From Planctomycetaceae bacterium (GTDB taxonomy: Bacteria > Planctomycetota > Planctomycetia > Planctomycetales > Planctomycetaceae): 64,000 nucleotides of DNA. Below, piece by piece: positions 44,709 through 53,457 of this stretch. The stretch lies in contig JAGQPX010000059.1 in assembly GCA_020426505.1 (NCBI GenBank), positions 1 through 64,000 of the forward strand, written 5' to 3'. The notes below the pieces were generated by a model. The model had not been told where the DNA came from and searched no databases. It saw nothing but the letters and a program-made list of their open reading frames with translations. Numbering within the stretch: position 1 is the first letter of the stretch; the number at the start of each line of letters is the position of its first letter. Position numbers and translations under genes: made by a program.

Positions 44709-45659
44709 TCAATCCTTGGTCGCAAGGAGTGCATCAGCGCCCTTGCGAGACAGGTCGATGGCCAATTGACGACCGAGTTCGTCAGCATCGGATGCTGGCC
44801 CCTCACACGTTGTCGTCACACGCTGTTGACCGTCACCGCTGAGGACGACGGCAGTGAGTGTGAGCCGGTCGACTTTCGTGATCTCACTCAAGACCCCGAC
44901 GGGGGCATGGCAACCGGCGCGGAGTTCGCGAAGACAGGCTCGCTCGGCCGTGACCTCTGACAATGTGTTGCTGTCGGTGATCCGATTGAGAACCTCTTGA
45001 GTGACTTCGTCATCGGAACGGCATTCGATGCCGAGAGCGGCTTGTCCAACCGCCGGGAACATGACGGGCGGCTCCAACATCAGACTGATCCGGTCGGCCA
45101 GTTCAAGTCGCTTCAGACCAGCGGCAGCGAGAACGATGGCGTCGTATTCTCCCTCGTCGAGCTTGCGCAGCCGCGTCTCGACGTTGCCTCGGATTTCGGT
45201 CATGACCAGATCTGGACGAGTGTGAAGCAGTTGGGCCTGTCGCCGCAAACTGCCGGTGCCGATGCGCGCCCCTTGTGCAACATCGTCAAGAGATGTGACC
45301 GTCCCTGCGTGCAATTGCGGAAGCACCAGCACGTCGAATCGTGGCCCCCGGTCCGGCACCCCGGCGAGGGTCAGCCCTTCGACCGACTCGGTCGGCAGGT
45401 CCTTCAGGCTGTGTACGGCCATGTCGGCCCGACCGTCGAGAACGGCGGACTGCACCTCACGAGTGAAGATGCCCATGCCTCCCATCTGGGACAGAGGTTC
45501 GCTGCGATCACGATCGCCGATGGTTGAAACCTCGATCAACTCGACATCACGCTCAGGAGCCGCCTGTCGGAGTAGTGACGACACATGCTGGGCCTGCCAC
45601 ATGGCCAGCCGACTGGCACGTGTGGCGATTCGCAGTGGTGCTGACGCAGAGTTCGTCAC
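44709..45659 (-). CDS. hemC: Porphobilinogen deaminase (hydroxymethylbilane synthase)
   Basis: HemC links four porphobilinogen molecules to hydroxymethylbilane in tetrapyrrole synthesis. The 316-residue protein carries IATRASRLAMWQAQHVSSLL, HSLKDLPT with the catalytic Asp87, GTGSLRRQAQLLHTRPDL, RGNVETRLRKLDEG and Cys250 in ELRAGCHAPVG, the attachment site of the dipyrromethane cofactor. Its start overlaps the DUF502 stop (45656-45659), and its stop overlaps the possible TTG start of the DUF1499 gene, so the three are translationally coupled. Confidence 0.97.
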   Translation of the reverse strand: MTNSASAPLRIATRASRLAMWQAQHVSSLLRQAAPERDVELIEVSTIGDRDRSEPLSQMGGMGIFTREVQSAVLDGRADMAVHSLKDLPTESVEGLTLAGVPDRGPRFDVLVLPQLHAGTVTSLDDVAQGARIGTGSLRRQAQLLHTRPDLVMTEIRGNVETRLRKLDEGEYDAIVLAAAGLKRLELADRISLMLEPPVMFPAVGQAALGIECRSDDEVTQEVLNRITDSNTLSEVTAERACLRELRAGCHAPVGVLSEITKVDRLTLTAVVLSGDGQQRVTTTCEGPASDADELGRQLAIDLSRKGADALLATKD

Positions 45660-46933
45660 GATTCGTCTGACTCCGGCTGCGGACTGTGCGGCGTATCGAA
45701 GTCCTCTGGCAGAATTGTGGGTGGGGCGATATTCGTTCCTACTGCGGGTGGCAACCGACGATCGGTGCCCGATTCGAGCATTCGTTCGGTCAACCGACGA
45801 GTCAACTCCCGTTGCAGGATTTCAGCGGTCACCTTTTGATTCGAAGGAATCAGCACGCCGCACGAGATGCAGAATTGAAGAGCCTGGTCGACCGTCACAT
45901 CGAGATCGAGAACTGCACTCCGGGGGAGACACATTGTGTAACCCGTGACAGGCATCGGTGAGCTGGGAACGAGAACACTGACGCAGGGCTCGCCGACCGC
46001 TGCGGTGATGTCCAGCATGCTGTCGCCCGTAACGAGACCAAGCGACCAGATGCCTCGACGCGGATACTCAATCGCCACAACACGTCGATACTCGACCTGA
46101 CTTTCGCTGAACAGGAAGTCGGTGACTTGCTTGACCGATCCGTAGACATTGCGAATCACGGGCAATCGTGCCAAGAGCTTGTTCTCGACCTCGCCTACCA
46201 TCCAGCCACCGATGCGGGCATTGACGAATCGTCCGAGGAAGTAAAGCAACACGACGATCAGCACGACGGCGACCGCACTGAGGAGGAACTGACTGCCGAA
46301 ATACTGGTCAGCCGCGTAGTCCATGTACAGCCCGGTCGCCCAGGTCGGTCGCTGAGTTGGCAGCTTGTTCTGCGCGACAACGTAGTAGTCGTTGTAGGGA
46401 ACAGCTCGATCTCCCAAGGCCACGTAGACATCCTGTTGACCCCACTCCAATGCATGGTATTCAAGCCACTGAGAACGTAACTGCTCCGCGATTTGCATCT
46501 CGTCGAGAAGTTCAGGACCGGTCAACTGAGCTGCCAGTGCAGAGGAGGTTTCAGGACTGTCCTCATCTCGTCTTTTGTCTGGAGGCATCTCGGGTTGTTC
46601 CAACCAGTTCCGATAGGTCTCCCGCATTTCGGTCGAGACGAGATAGTTCTTCCCAACAAATTCCAACGGTGGACCTTTGGGCAATTCCACAAGCTTGGGC
46701 GAGTCCCCGTCCGTGCGGACCGAGTCGTCGATGACCTGAGCAATGACAAATCTCACCGTCGTGCTGGCCGGGTGGATGATGTAGGTGTGAATCCCGCGCC
46801 CGATCCAAATCAGGATCACCAGTGTGAGGATGGGGGGCAGGCTGATTGCCAGTCCCCGCAGGAAGAACCGTGTCGGCGTCATGCGTCGCGGTTTCTTCAG
46901 GTCTTCAGACTCGACGTCCATGGGGTCTCTCAT
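45656..46933 (-). CDS. DUF502 membrane protein
   Basis: About 425 residues. An N-terminal helix (RFFLRGLAISLPPILTLVIL) precedes a family-specific soluble loop of about 180 residues. A second helix (LLSAVAVVLIVVLLYFLGRF) precedes the DUF502 core: LLARLPVIRNVYGSVKQVTD, VAIEYPRRGIWSLGLVTG, VLVPSSPMPVTGYTMCLPRS. DUF502 proteins are usually about 200 residues; the extra loop and the Pro-rich tail lengthen this one. Function unknown, possibly in membrane homeostasis. ATG 46933 was chosen; starts at 46966 and 46921 are also possible. Overlaps hemC by four bases. Confidence 0.85.
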   Translation of the reverse strand: MRDPMDVESEDLKKPRRMTPTRFFLRGLAISLPPILTLVILIWIGRGIHTYIIHPASTTVRFVIAQVIDDSVRTDGDSPKLVELPKGPPLEFVGKNYLVSTEMRETYRNWLEQPEMPPDKRRDEDSPETSSALAAQLTGPELLDEMQIAEQLRSQWLEYHALEWGQQDVYVALGDRAVPYNDYYVVAQNKLPTQRPTWATGLYMDYAADQYFGSQFLLSAVAVVLIVVLLYFLGRFVNARIGGWMVGEVENKLLARLPVIRNVYGSVKQVTDFLFSESQVEYRRVVAIEYPRRGIWSLGLVTGDSMLDITAAVGEPCVSVLVPSSPMPVTGYTMCLPRSAVLDLDVTVDQALQFCISCGVLIPSNQKVTAEILQRELTRRLTERMLESGTDRRLPPAVGTNIAPPTILPEDFDTPHSPQPESDES

Positions 46934-46992
46934 AAGAAAGTGGAGATGCTTGCGATTCGAGAGCACGTCTCTTCAACTGATCTTCGTGGGGC

Positions 46993-47838
46993 TCAGTTCT
47001 CGGATGTCGTGCCGATGCCGCGAGCGAGGACGGCGACGAACACTCGTTTGGCTCCCGCCTCCTTGAGGACACGAGCCACGTGGTCAGCGGTTGTTCCTGT
47101 GGTGAGAATGTCATCCGTGAGCAGGATCGTCAGGCCGTCCAGACGTGCCCCCCCTGCGATGCGAAAGGCGTTTCGTAGGTTCTTTCGACGTCGAGACGGA
47201 CTCAAAGAGGACTGAGCCGGTGTTCGCCGCGACTTGGCAAGTATATGGACGGCCTCTGGGACCATCAAGCGGCGCGCAATCACTCTGCTCATGGTCTCGG
47301 TAGGGAGATGTCGCCGTACCATTCGCTCGGTCCAGTGATGGGGGACCAGTGCGACCGCATCGATATTCAGTTCGGGCCACTCGTCCTGGTGTGCGTCAAT
47401 GAGCAATTCGGTCAGTCCCGCCGTGAGAGATTCCTGAAACGGCTGCTTCCCCCGCACGCAACACTCTCGCAGAGGACCCTCGTATGTCCCCAATGCGAAG
47501 ACCCGCTCGAATGCGAATGTGTCCTTTCGGCAATGTCGACAGCCCTCAGACGTGTCCAGATAGGGTCCCACAGCCGCACCGCATCGTTGACAGGCCTGTT
47601 CGACTGAGCAGGACAGCAGTTCAAAGCAATCTGCACACAGGCGACTCCGGACACGCACACTCAAGCTCGCCTGAAACCGTTCCGCTTCCGAGGGGAGTTG
47701 CTGGTGGCAGTGCACGCAATTCCGCGAATACACAAACTCGACCGTCTCCCGTCCGAAACGGAGGAAGGTGTCGCGAATTGTGGTGCGAAGTGTCGGCATC
47801 GCGATGGAATCGAACAGAATGATGGGCGATCTCATCAT
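46993..47838 (-). CDS. comF: ComF-family phosphoribosyltransferase-like protein
   Basis: About 281 residues. The N-terminal zinc module has CVHCHQQL, CADCFELL, CQRCGAAVG and GCRHCRKD. The phosphoribosyltransferase-like C-terminus contains KSRRTPAQSSLSPSRRRKNL, NAFRI and ILLTDDILTTGTTADHVARV, the PRPP-binding loop. ComF proteins are linked to DNA uptake in competent bacteria but are also common where competence is unproven. The ATG at 47838 has GAGG before it; another ATG follows at once. It precedes the DUF502 gene on the same strand. Confidence 0.92.
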   Translation of the reverse strand: MMRSPIILFDSIAMPTLRTTIRDTFLRFGRETVEFVYSRNCVHCHQQLPSEAERFQASLSVRVRSRLCADCFELLSCSVEQACQRCGAAVGPYLDTSEGCRHCRKDTFAFERVFALGTYEGPLRECCVRGKQPFQESLTAGLTELLIDAHQDEWPELNIDAVALVPHHWTERMVRRHLPTETMSRVIARRLMVPEAVHILAKSRRTPAQSSLSPSRRRKNLRNAFRIAGGARLDGLTILLTDDILTTGTTADHVARVLKEAGAKRVFVAVLARGIGTTSEN

Positions 47839-47981
47839 ACCCTCATCACGCCCTCGCCCCAAACCTGCTCGGCGAAGTGCTCAGTTTTCTCTCGTTGGCA
47901 GCCAATATGACACCTTGGCGTTTGTGAGGTCGACTCGGCTATACTGCTCTGTTCCTGACAAGTCTTCCGCTTCGACACCTC

Positions 47982-48830
47982 ATGGCCAGACGATACATCG
48001 TTCGCTACGGCATCATGCGACACGTCGCCGAGTTCACTGCCCGGCCGCCGCAGGAGGACTTTGCGCGAAGCGATCAGGTCATCATTCGCACCCCGCGCGG
48101 CATGGAGTGCGGCGAAGTGCTCTCCGAAGCCACCGACCGAACCCGTGAATACCTCGGCATCAGCGATCCGTCCGGCAAGCTCATTCGACTGATGAGTCCC
48201 GAGGACGAACAGGTGCGGACGGACCTCTGGACTCAGGAACGGGAGGAATTCGAACGCTGTAAGGAGATCATCGCCGAACGCAGCATGCCCATGCAGTTGA
48301 TCGATGTTGAACGCATCTTCGGCGGCGAGCGAGTCGTGTTCTACTTTCTCTCCGAGAACCGAGTAGACTTCCGCGAACTCGTGAAAGAGCTCGCCAAGGA
48401 ATTCAAAACTCGTATCGAGATGCGACAGATCGGCATTCGTGACGAAGCGAAACTGCTTGCTGACTATGGAGACTGCGGCAAGCCAACCTGCTGTAACACG
48501 CACCTGACTGAGATGCCTCCCGTCTCAATGAAGATGGCCAAGGTGCAAAAGGCGACACTCGACCCAACCAAGATTTCCGGTCGCTGCGGTCGACTGAAGT
48601 GCTGCTTGAGATACGAATACGACACCTACAAGGAGTATCAGCGCGAGTTGCCCAAGGTCGGCAAGTGGATTGTGACCAAAGAAGGCAAAGGTCGCGTGCT
48701 CGCCCAGGAGATCCTTGCCCAGAAGCTGCTCGTCAGTTACGAAGACAATCGTCGCGCACTTGTGGATGCAGGTGACGTCATCACGGTTGTTAGCACTGAC
48801 CAGAACAAATCGAACGGCAGCAAAGCCTGA
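47982..48830 (+). CDS. PSP1-domain protein, RicT/YaaT-like
   Basis: A 282-residue protein of the PSP1 family. It has PRGMECGEVLSE, RSMPMQLIDVERIFGGERVV, FYFLSENRVDFRELVKELA and two cysteine clusters, GDCGKPTCCNTHL and GRCGRLKCCLRYE. In Bacillus the RicT (YaaT) protein, with RicA and RicF, binds iron-sulphur clusters and promotes RNase Y-dependent mRNA processing; the cysteines here match that pattern. The last 15 residues are polar. The sugar isomerase-like gene follows 30 bases later on the same strand. Confidence 0.9.
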   Translation: MARRYIVRYGIMRHVAEFTARPPQEDFARSDQVIIRTPRGMECGEVLSEATDRTREYLGISDPSGKLIRLMSPEDEQVRTDLWTQEREEFERCKEIIAERSMPMQLIDVERIFGGERVVFYFLSENRVDFRELVKELAKEFKTRIEMRQIGIRDEAKLLADYGDCGKPTCCNTHLTEMPPVSMKMAKVQKATLDPTKISGRCGRLKCCLRYEYDTYKEYQRELPKVGKWIVTKEGKGRVLAQEILAQKLLVSYEDNRRALVDAGDVITVVSTDQNKSNGSKA

Positions 48831-48860
48831 GAATTCTCAACAACACCCTTCGAGGAGACT

Positions 48861-49880
48861 ATGTCCGACAATCCCAAGATCATTCTGTCCGCTTTCGCTG
48901 ATGAGGCAGCCAATCGCAAGACGGCTGTGGAGCAGATGTCGTCGCTCGCCGCTCTGGGCCTCAAGTACTACAGCCCACGATTCGTTGATGTCACCGGCGA
49001 AGGAACCGTCGAGCACGTCGTTGATCTCAGCGACGAGAAGCTGGCAACACTGAAGGACATCCACGCTGAGTATGGCATGTCGGTCGCCAGCATCGGTTCA
49101 CGGATCGGCAAGGTGAAGCTACTCGATCAGGACGACGGCTCTCACAACAAGTACGTTGACTTCGATGAGTATCTGGAGACGGAAGTTGCACGTACCGTCA
49201 ACGCGGCACTCGCTCTCGATGCCAAACTCATTCGGGGCTTCTCATTCTACCACCCGAAGGGAGAGGCCCCCGAGCCTTACGTCGAACAGGCCGCAGCTCT
49301 CATCGGGCAAGTCGCGGACAAGTTCGCTGCACACAACATCACGTACGGACTCGAAGTCGAAGCGAACCTTGTCGGGCAAAACGGTCGTATGCTGGCGGCC
49401 CTGTCGGAGACGCTCGACCGACCGAATCTCGTCTGTATCTTCGACGGTGGGAACATCTCGTCACAGAACCTCAACTGGGTGGAGGTGTTCGACGAGTACG
49501 CGGCCATGCGTGACCACATCGGCTGGGCACACATCAAGGACTATGCTGTCGACCGCAGCCTCGAATGGACGGGTGTTGTCGATGAAGAGCGACTCAAAAA
49601 CTTCGTCCCAGCCAATGTGGGTGACTCGGCTCACGAGGCGGTCCTGCGTGATCTGCGTGAGCATCTGCCGAAGATGAACGAGCGAATGCAATTACTGGGA
49701 GCCCCCGGCGTCTTTCTGGAACTGGAGCCTCATCTCAAAGGAGGCGGACAGTTCGGCGGCTTCAGTGGTCCCGACGGCATGGGCGTCGCGGTCCGGGCAT
49801 TGTGCAGCGTGCTCGACTACGTGGGCATCGACTACGACCTCCGCACCATGGACGACATTTGCGAGGCACGTGGGTTTTGA
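48861..49880 (+). CDS. Sugar phosphate isomerase/epimerase-like TIM barrel protein
   Basis: A 339-residue protein of the AP endonuclease 2/xylose isomerase-like TIM barrel superfamily. Characteristic parts are [69 protein letters not shown] and [13 protein letters not shown], with metal-ligand positions (Glu in EVEAN, Asp in FDGGN, His in AHIKD) largely present. A Glu-rich, glycine-rich C-terminal strand ([20 protein letters not shown]) follows. It probably acts on a sugar or inositol derivative. GAGGAG precedes the ATG. The next gene's TTG overlaps its stop. Confidence 0.88.
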   Translation: MSDNPKIILSAFADEAANRKTAVEQMSSLAALGLKYYSPRFVDVTGEGTVEHVVDLSDEKLATLKDIHAEYGMSVASIGSRIGKVKLLDQDDGSHNKYVDFDEYLETEVARTVNAALALDAKLIRGFSFYHPKGEAPEPYVEQAAALIGQVADKFAAHNITYGLEVEANLVGQNGRMLAALSETLDRPNLVCIFDGGNISSQNLNWVEVFDEYAAMRDHIGWAHIKDYAVDRSLEWTGVVDEERLKNFVPANVGDSAHEAVLRDLREHLPKMNERMQLLGAPGVFLELEPHLKGGGQFGGFSGPDGMGVAVRALCSVLDYVGIDYDLRTMDDICEARGF

Positions 49881-50341
49881 CTCCGCGAATCACGACGCTG
49901 CTGGTCACATTGACATGCATCGCAGGATGCGGTGGAGATCACGCAGCCGAGTTGGACCATCTGGTCAACACCGTCTGGATGGAGGATTTTCCCCACGAGG
50001 ATGCTGTCGCGTTCCTCGAATCGGGCGGAACTCATTATGATACAAAGTACGGAGACTTCGAAGACGTTGATCGCGAGTATGTTGTGCCTTTGCTCAAACA
50101 GATCAACGACGTGACGGGTGTTCCGGCATTGGCATTCATTGACGAAGACCTCAACTGGGCATGGGCGTTGATCGTGCGTGTTTCTGATGAGGGGGCCGCT
50201 CGGTCTCGCGTCCAATCTCTGATTGCTGACGCCGAAGCAGAGTACCCCGGAGTCATCGAGGCCGAGTGGGGGCGAACGACGTTGCGTATCAGTTTTGTTG
50301 ACGAGTCAGAGCATCAATCACAGGACGAGCCGGTCGAATGA
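49877..50341 (+). CDS. Small lipoprotein of unknown function
   Basis: About 154 residues from a TTG start at 49877 whose last two bases overlap the preceding TGA (TTGA). The N-terminus [20 protein letters not shown] is a lipoprotein signal with lipobox IAGC. The mature protein is acidic, with [20 protein letters not shown] and [20 protein letters not shown], and no known domain. GAGG lies about nine bases before the TTG. It overlaps the Trm112-like gene by four bases. Likely anchored in a membrane; role unknown. Confidence 0.7.
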   Translation: MTPRITTLLVTLTCIAGCGGDHAAELDHLVNTVWMEDFPHEDAVAFLESGGTHYDTKYGDFEDVDREYVVPLLKQINDVTGVPALAFIDEDLNWAWALIVRVSDEGAARSRVQSLIADAEAEYPGVIEAEWGRTTLRISFVDESEHQSQDEPVE

Positions 50342-50577
50342 GTTTTGATCCCGAACATGCGGTCGAGTTGCTGGTCTGTCCGCAGTCGCACGCGCCTCTC
50401 GTGTATGATGGGCAGGGACTTGTCAGCACCGATCCGGAGACCCGGTTGCGATACGCGATCAAGGACGACATCCCCGTCATGCTGGCCGACGATGCGGAAA
50501 CGCTGTCGATGGACGACTGGCAGCAAATCATGAGGCAACATGACCGAGATCCCCAGACGGGAAAGCCGATCGAGTAG
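50338..50577 (+). CDS. Trm112-like protein
   Basis: A 79-residue protein, [20 protein letters not shown] then LVYDGQGLVSTDPETRLRYAI and DDIPVMLADDAETLS. This is the Trm112/YcaR pattern (CP..H.PL, then R.AYPI-DGIPVML). Only the first cysteine of the usual zinc site is kept, as in most bacterial members. Trm112-family proteins activate methyltransferases in other organisms, and a methyltransferase gene follows directly (inference). The start ATGA overlaps the lipoprotein gene. Confidence 0.87.
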   Translation: MSFDPEHAVELLVCPQSHAPLVYDGQGLVSTDPETRLRYAIKDDIPVMLADDAETLSMDDWQQIMRQHDRDPQTGKPIE

Positions 50578-50587
50578 GAGTCACAAC

Positions 50588-51343
50588 ATGCGCACAGTCA
50601 TCAGCGGTCCGCTCACTCTTCTACTGCTTCTCTGCGGGATGGTTGCGATTGCCGATGACGCCAGCGAGTCCGCCGAAGAGTCGCCTCGCTACACGTTTCG
50701 GGAACTGCATGACCCCAACGGGATCGGCAAGTTCTACATGGGTCGCGAGATTGCCCGCGTGATGGGGCATCAGGGGATCAACTGGCTGGAGCGACCGGAA
50801 CGCGAGCAGGAGGAAGGACTGTCGCTGTTGATCGACGCGCTCAAGCTCAAACCGGGCATGGTCGTCGCAGACATCGGTGCCGGCTCGGGCGTCATCAGCA
50901 CGCTGATTGCCAAAGAGGTCGGCCCCAAGGGGACCGTTCTGGCCGTCGACATCCAGCAGGAGATGCTTGATGCACTGGCGGCCAAGTGCAAGAAACTCGG
51001 TATCGAAAACATTGAGCCCGTTCTCGGCGAGACCAAGTCGCCCCGCCTCAAGCCCGGCACGGTCGACCTCGTGGTGATGGTCGACGTTTATCACGAGTTT
51101 GACTTCCCCTATGAGATGCTCAGCGAGATCGCCATGTCCCTCAAGCCGGGCGGACGCGTCGCCTTCGTCGAGTACCGCAAGGAAGACCCGACCGTGCCGA
51201 TCAAAGAAGTTCACAAGATGTCACAGGCCCAGGTCAGGAAAGAGGCGGAGCAGTCGGAGTTTGACCTCAAATGGAAGGAAACGGTCGATACCCTGCCCCG
51301 TCAGCACGTCGTTGTGTTTGAAAGAATCGACCCGTTGGACTGA
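50588..51343 (+). CDS. Exported SAM-dependent methyltransferase-like protein
   Basis: About 251 residues from the ATG at 50588, after TAGGAGT. The N-terminus VISGPLTLLLLLCGMVAIAD is a signal peptide, so the protein should leave the cytoplasm. The rest is a normal class I methyltransferase core: RREF-like lead, LKPGMVVADIGAGSGVISTL, GTVLAVDIQQEMLDAL, VDLVVMVDVYHEFDFPYEML and LKPGGRVAFVEYRKEDPT. Exported methyltransferase-like proteins of this type recur in planctomycetes and proteobacteria, but the source of SAM outside the cytoplasm is unexplained. It is in an operon-like run after the Trm112-like gene. Confidence 0.85.
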   Translation: MRTVISGPLTLLLLLCGMVAIADDASESAEESPRYTFRELHDPNGIGKFYMGREIARVMGHQGINWLERPEREQEEGLSLLIDALKLKPGMVVADIGAGSGVISTLIAKEVGPKGTVLAVDIQQEMLDALAAKCKKLGIENIEPVLGETKSPRLKPGTVDLVVMVDVYHEFDFPYEMLSEIAMSLKPGGRVAFVEYRKEDPTVPIKEVHKMSQAQVRKEAEQSEFDLKWKETVDTLPRQHVVVFERIDPLD

Positions 51344-51377
51344 TCTTTCCAAGAACCGATCCCGCTAGCGGCTTAGC

Positions 51378-52643
51378 GTGACCACTACGTTATCGACTGC
51401 TCCCGTTATGCACGTCGCCCGGTTGATCGCACTCCACGTTCGCATCCCACTCAGGCAAACGATCCGTCACGCCTCTCACACTCGTGACTCGACGGACTCG
51501 CTTCTCGTCCGTTGTGAGTTGGATGATGGAAAAATCGGGTGGGGAGAGGGACTCCCGCGTGAGTATGTCTCGGGCGAGACGATCGACGACGTCTGGGCAG
51601 CGTTGTCAACGCTCGACATTTACGAATCACTGGGGCGACCATTCAGTGATTTGAATCAAGTGATCGAATGTCTCGACTGCCTGACACTTTGCCCCTCTGA
51701 GATATCAGATTTGAGATTTGAGATCGAAGAACCGAGGCGTTCGGTTGTCGAAGAGCACATCCAGCGGGGCTGTTTTCTGAATTCGGCACGTTGTGCGATC
51801 GAACTGGCCGTGCTGGATGCTGTCTGCCAGAGGGAGGGACGACCATTGTTGGAGGTCACCAGCCTGGTGCCTGAGACGGTAAATCTGCGGCAATTCTCAC
51901 CGACGGTGCAATACAGCGGAGTGATTGCGAGCAGCAGTCTGATGCAACAGTTTCATTCGGCCATCAAGATGCGTCTGTATGGGTTTCGCCAAGTGAAAGT
52001 TAAGGTTGGGCTTCAGAAAGGCGACGAAGCGACGCGGTTGCACTGGATTCGGAGAATTCTTGGCCGGAAGATCAGCATGCGTGTCGATGCCAACGAAGCA
52101 TGGTCATGTGATGATTTTGATTATGGCTCACCACACCGACTATGCTCTGACGTGAGTTGCGTTGAACAACCGGTTCCACATGCGGACGCCGGTGGTCTCG
52201 CAGATGTACGTGAAGGATTGACAGTACCCATCATGCTGGATGAGTCGTTGTGCAGTCTGTCGGATGGGCAGCGGGCGATTGACGAGAAGCTATGCGATCT
52301 GTTCAACATCCGACTGTCCAAGTGCGGCGGATTTGTGAGCTCGTTGCGATTGGCAGCGATGGCACACTCAGCAGGACTCGGCTATCAACTCGGTTGTCAG
52401 GTCGGCGAAACGGGCATCCTTTCGGCAGCCGGTCGACACTTCGCGACGTCAGTTGCGGGCTTGTTTGCTTTGGAGGGCAGCTATGATCGCCATCTTGTTG
52501 CTGAGCGATTGACGCATGAGGATCTGACGTTCGGCTATGGTGGTGTTGCTCCTGCCTTGAAGGGGCCGGGATTGGGCGTCACTGTGGATCAGGAGGCTCT
52601 CGATCGTAGTAGCGTTCGTTGTCAGACCATTTGGGAGCGATGA
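51378..52643 (+). CDS. Enolase-superfamily enzyme (mandelate racemase/MLE/dipeptide epimerase-like)
   Basis: A 421-residue enzyme (GTG 51378; ATG 51408 is an alternative). The capping domain starts at HVARLIALHVRIPLRQTIRH. The barrel has the Lys-x-Lys base RQVKVKVG (Lys207, Lys209), metal ligands Asp237 (RVDANEAW), Glu263 (VEQPVP) and Asp288 (MLDESL), and Lys315 (RLSKCGG). These support an active muconate-cycloisomerase-like, o-succinylbenzoate synthase-like or dipeptide epimerase enzyme. Residues about 107-122 (SEISDLRFEIEEPRR) look like an extra insert absent from relatives. The HAD gene overlaps or abuts the end, suggesting one operon. Confidence 0.85.
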   Translation: MTTTLSTAPVMHVARLIALHVRIPLRQTIRHASHTRDSTDSLLVRCELDDGKIGWGEGLPREYVSGETIDDVWAALSTLDIYESLGRPFSDLNQVIECLDCLTLCPSEISDLRFEIEEPRRSVVEEHIQRGCFLNSARCAIELAVLDAVCQREGRPLLEVTSLVPETVNLRQFSPTVQYSGVIASSSLMQQFHSAIKMRLYGFRQVKVKVGLQKGDEATRLHWIRRILGRKISMRVDANEAWSCDDFDYGSPHRLCSDVSCVEQPVPHADAGGLADVREGLTVPIMLDESLCSLSDGQRAIDEKLCDLFNIRLSKCGGFVSSLRLAAMAHSAGLGYQLGCQVGETGILSAAGRHFATSVAGLFALEGSYDRHLVAERLTHEDLTFGYGGVAPALKGPGLGVTVDQEALDRSSVRCQTIWER

Positions 52644-52645
52644 CG

Positions 52646-53329
52646 ATGTTGCCCGTGTCGTGCCGGTGGGTGGCCTTCGATGCTGTCGGGACGCTGATCC
52701 GAGCGGAACCATCTGTTGCAGAGGTCTATCATCGCATGGGACAGCAGCACGGTTCACAGTTATCTCTCGTGGAAGTTGACTTGAGATTCCGTGAGTCGTT
52801 TCGCTTGCGGATGCAATCCGAGCGAGACAGGACGACCGAGGCTGACGAGTCTGCATTCTGGCGACAGGTCGTCGCAGATGTCCTTGCCGATGTGAGTGAT
52901 CAAAAAGCCTGTTTCGTGGAACTGCACGAATGGTTCGCCCGTCCGAGTGCGTGGCGTTGCTTCGATGATGTCACACCGATGCTCGCGGCCTTGGGGAAGC
53001 GGGGCGTCCAGATTGCGATCGCATCCAACTACGATTCTCGGCTGCATCCTGTGTGTGACGGCCTGCCGGAGTTGTCTGACATCACAACCCGGATCGTCTC
53101 TTCTGAGGTCGGCTGGCGCAAGCCGCATGCGAGTTTCTACGAGAGCCTGATTGATGCCTGTGGGGGTGATCCGTCCGCCATCGTGATGGTGGGTGATGAT
53201 TGGGAGAACGACGTGCTGGGCGCCAAACAGGCTGGATTGAGGGCCATCCTTGTTGATCGCAGTCTCTCGGATATCTCTCACACAACGGACGATTGCGTCA
53301 TCAGTTCATTGATGGACTTGGTGACATGA
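52646..53329 (+). CDS. HAD-superfamily hydrolase (HDHD3-like)
   Basis: About 227 residues. Motif I is FDAVGTLI (nucleophile Asp present, the second position is Val instead of Asp/Tyr). Motif II is IASNYD, motif III lysine is in GWRKPHASFY, and motif IV is VGDDWENDVLGAKQAGL. A helical cap lies between motifs I and II. The ATG at 52646 has GGAG eight bases before it; an ATG at 52640 overlaps the previous stop. The tail CVISSLMDLVT ends the gene. Substrate unknown; the replaced second acid of motif I would reduce or alter phosphatase chemistry. Confidence 0.87.
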   Translation: MLPVSCRWVAFDAVGTLIRAEPSVAEVYHRMGQQHGSQLSLVEVDLRFRESFRLRMQSERDRTTEADESAFWRQVVADVLADVSDQKACFVELHEWFARPSAWRCFDDVTPMLAALGKRGVQIAIASNYDSRLHPVCDGLPELSDITTRIVSSEVGWRKPHASFYESLIDACGGDPSAIVMVGDDWENDVLGAKQAGLRAILVDRSLSDISHTTDDCVISSLMDLVT

Positions 53330-53457
53330 CGCAGGGATGGACCGACGTGTTTTCCGCTTAATCTCTAAGGCCGCTACCCATGTGATGCGTGGATTCACAA
53401 ACCTGAGGCGGTCGGGTATCGTGACGGTGAATTGGACTTGATTTGGGATGGAATTGC

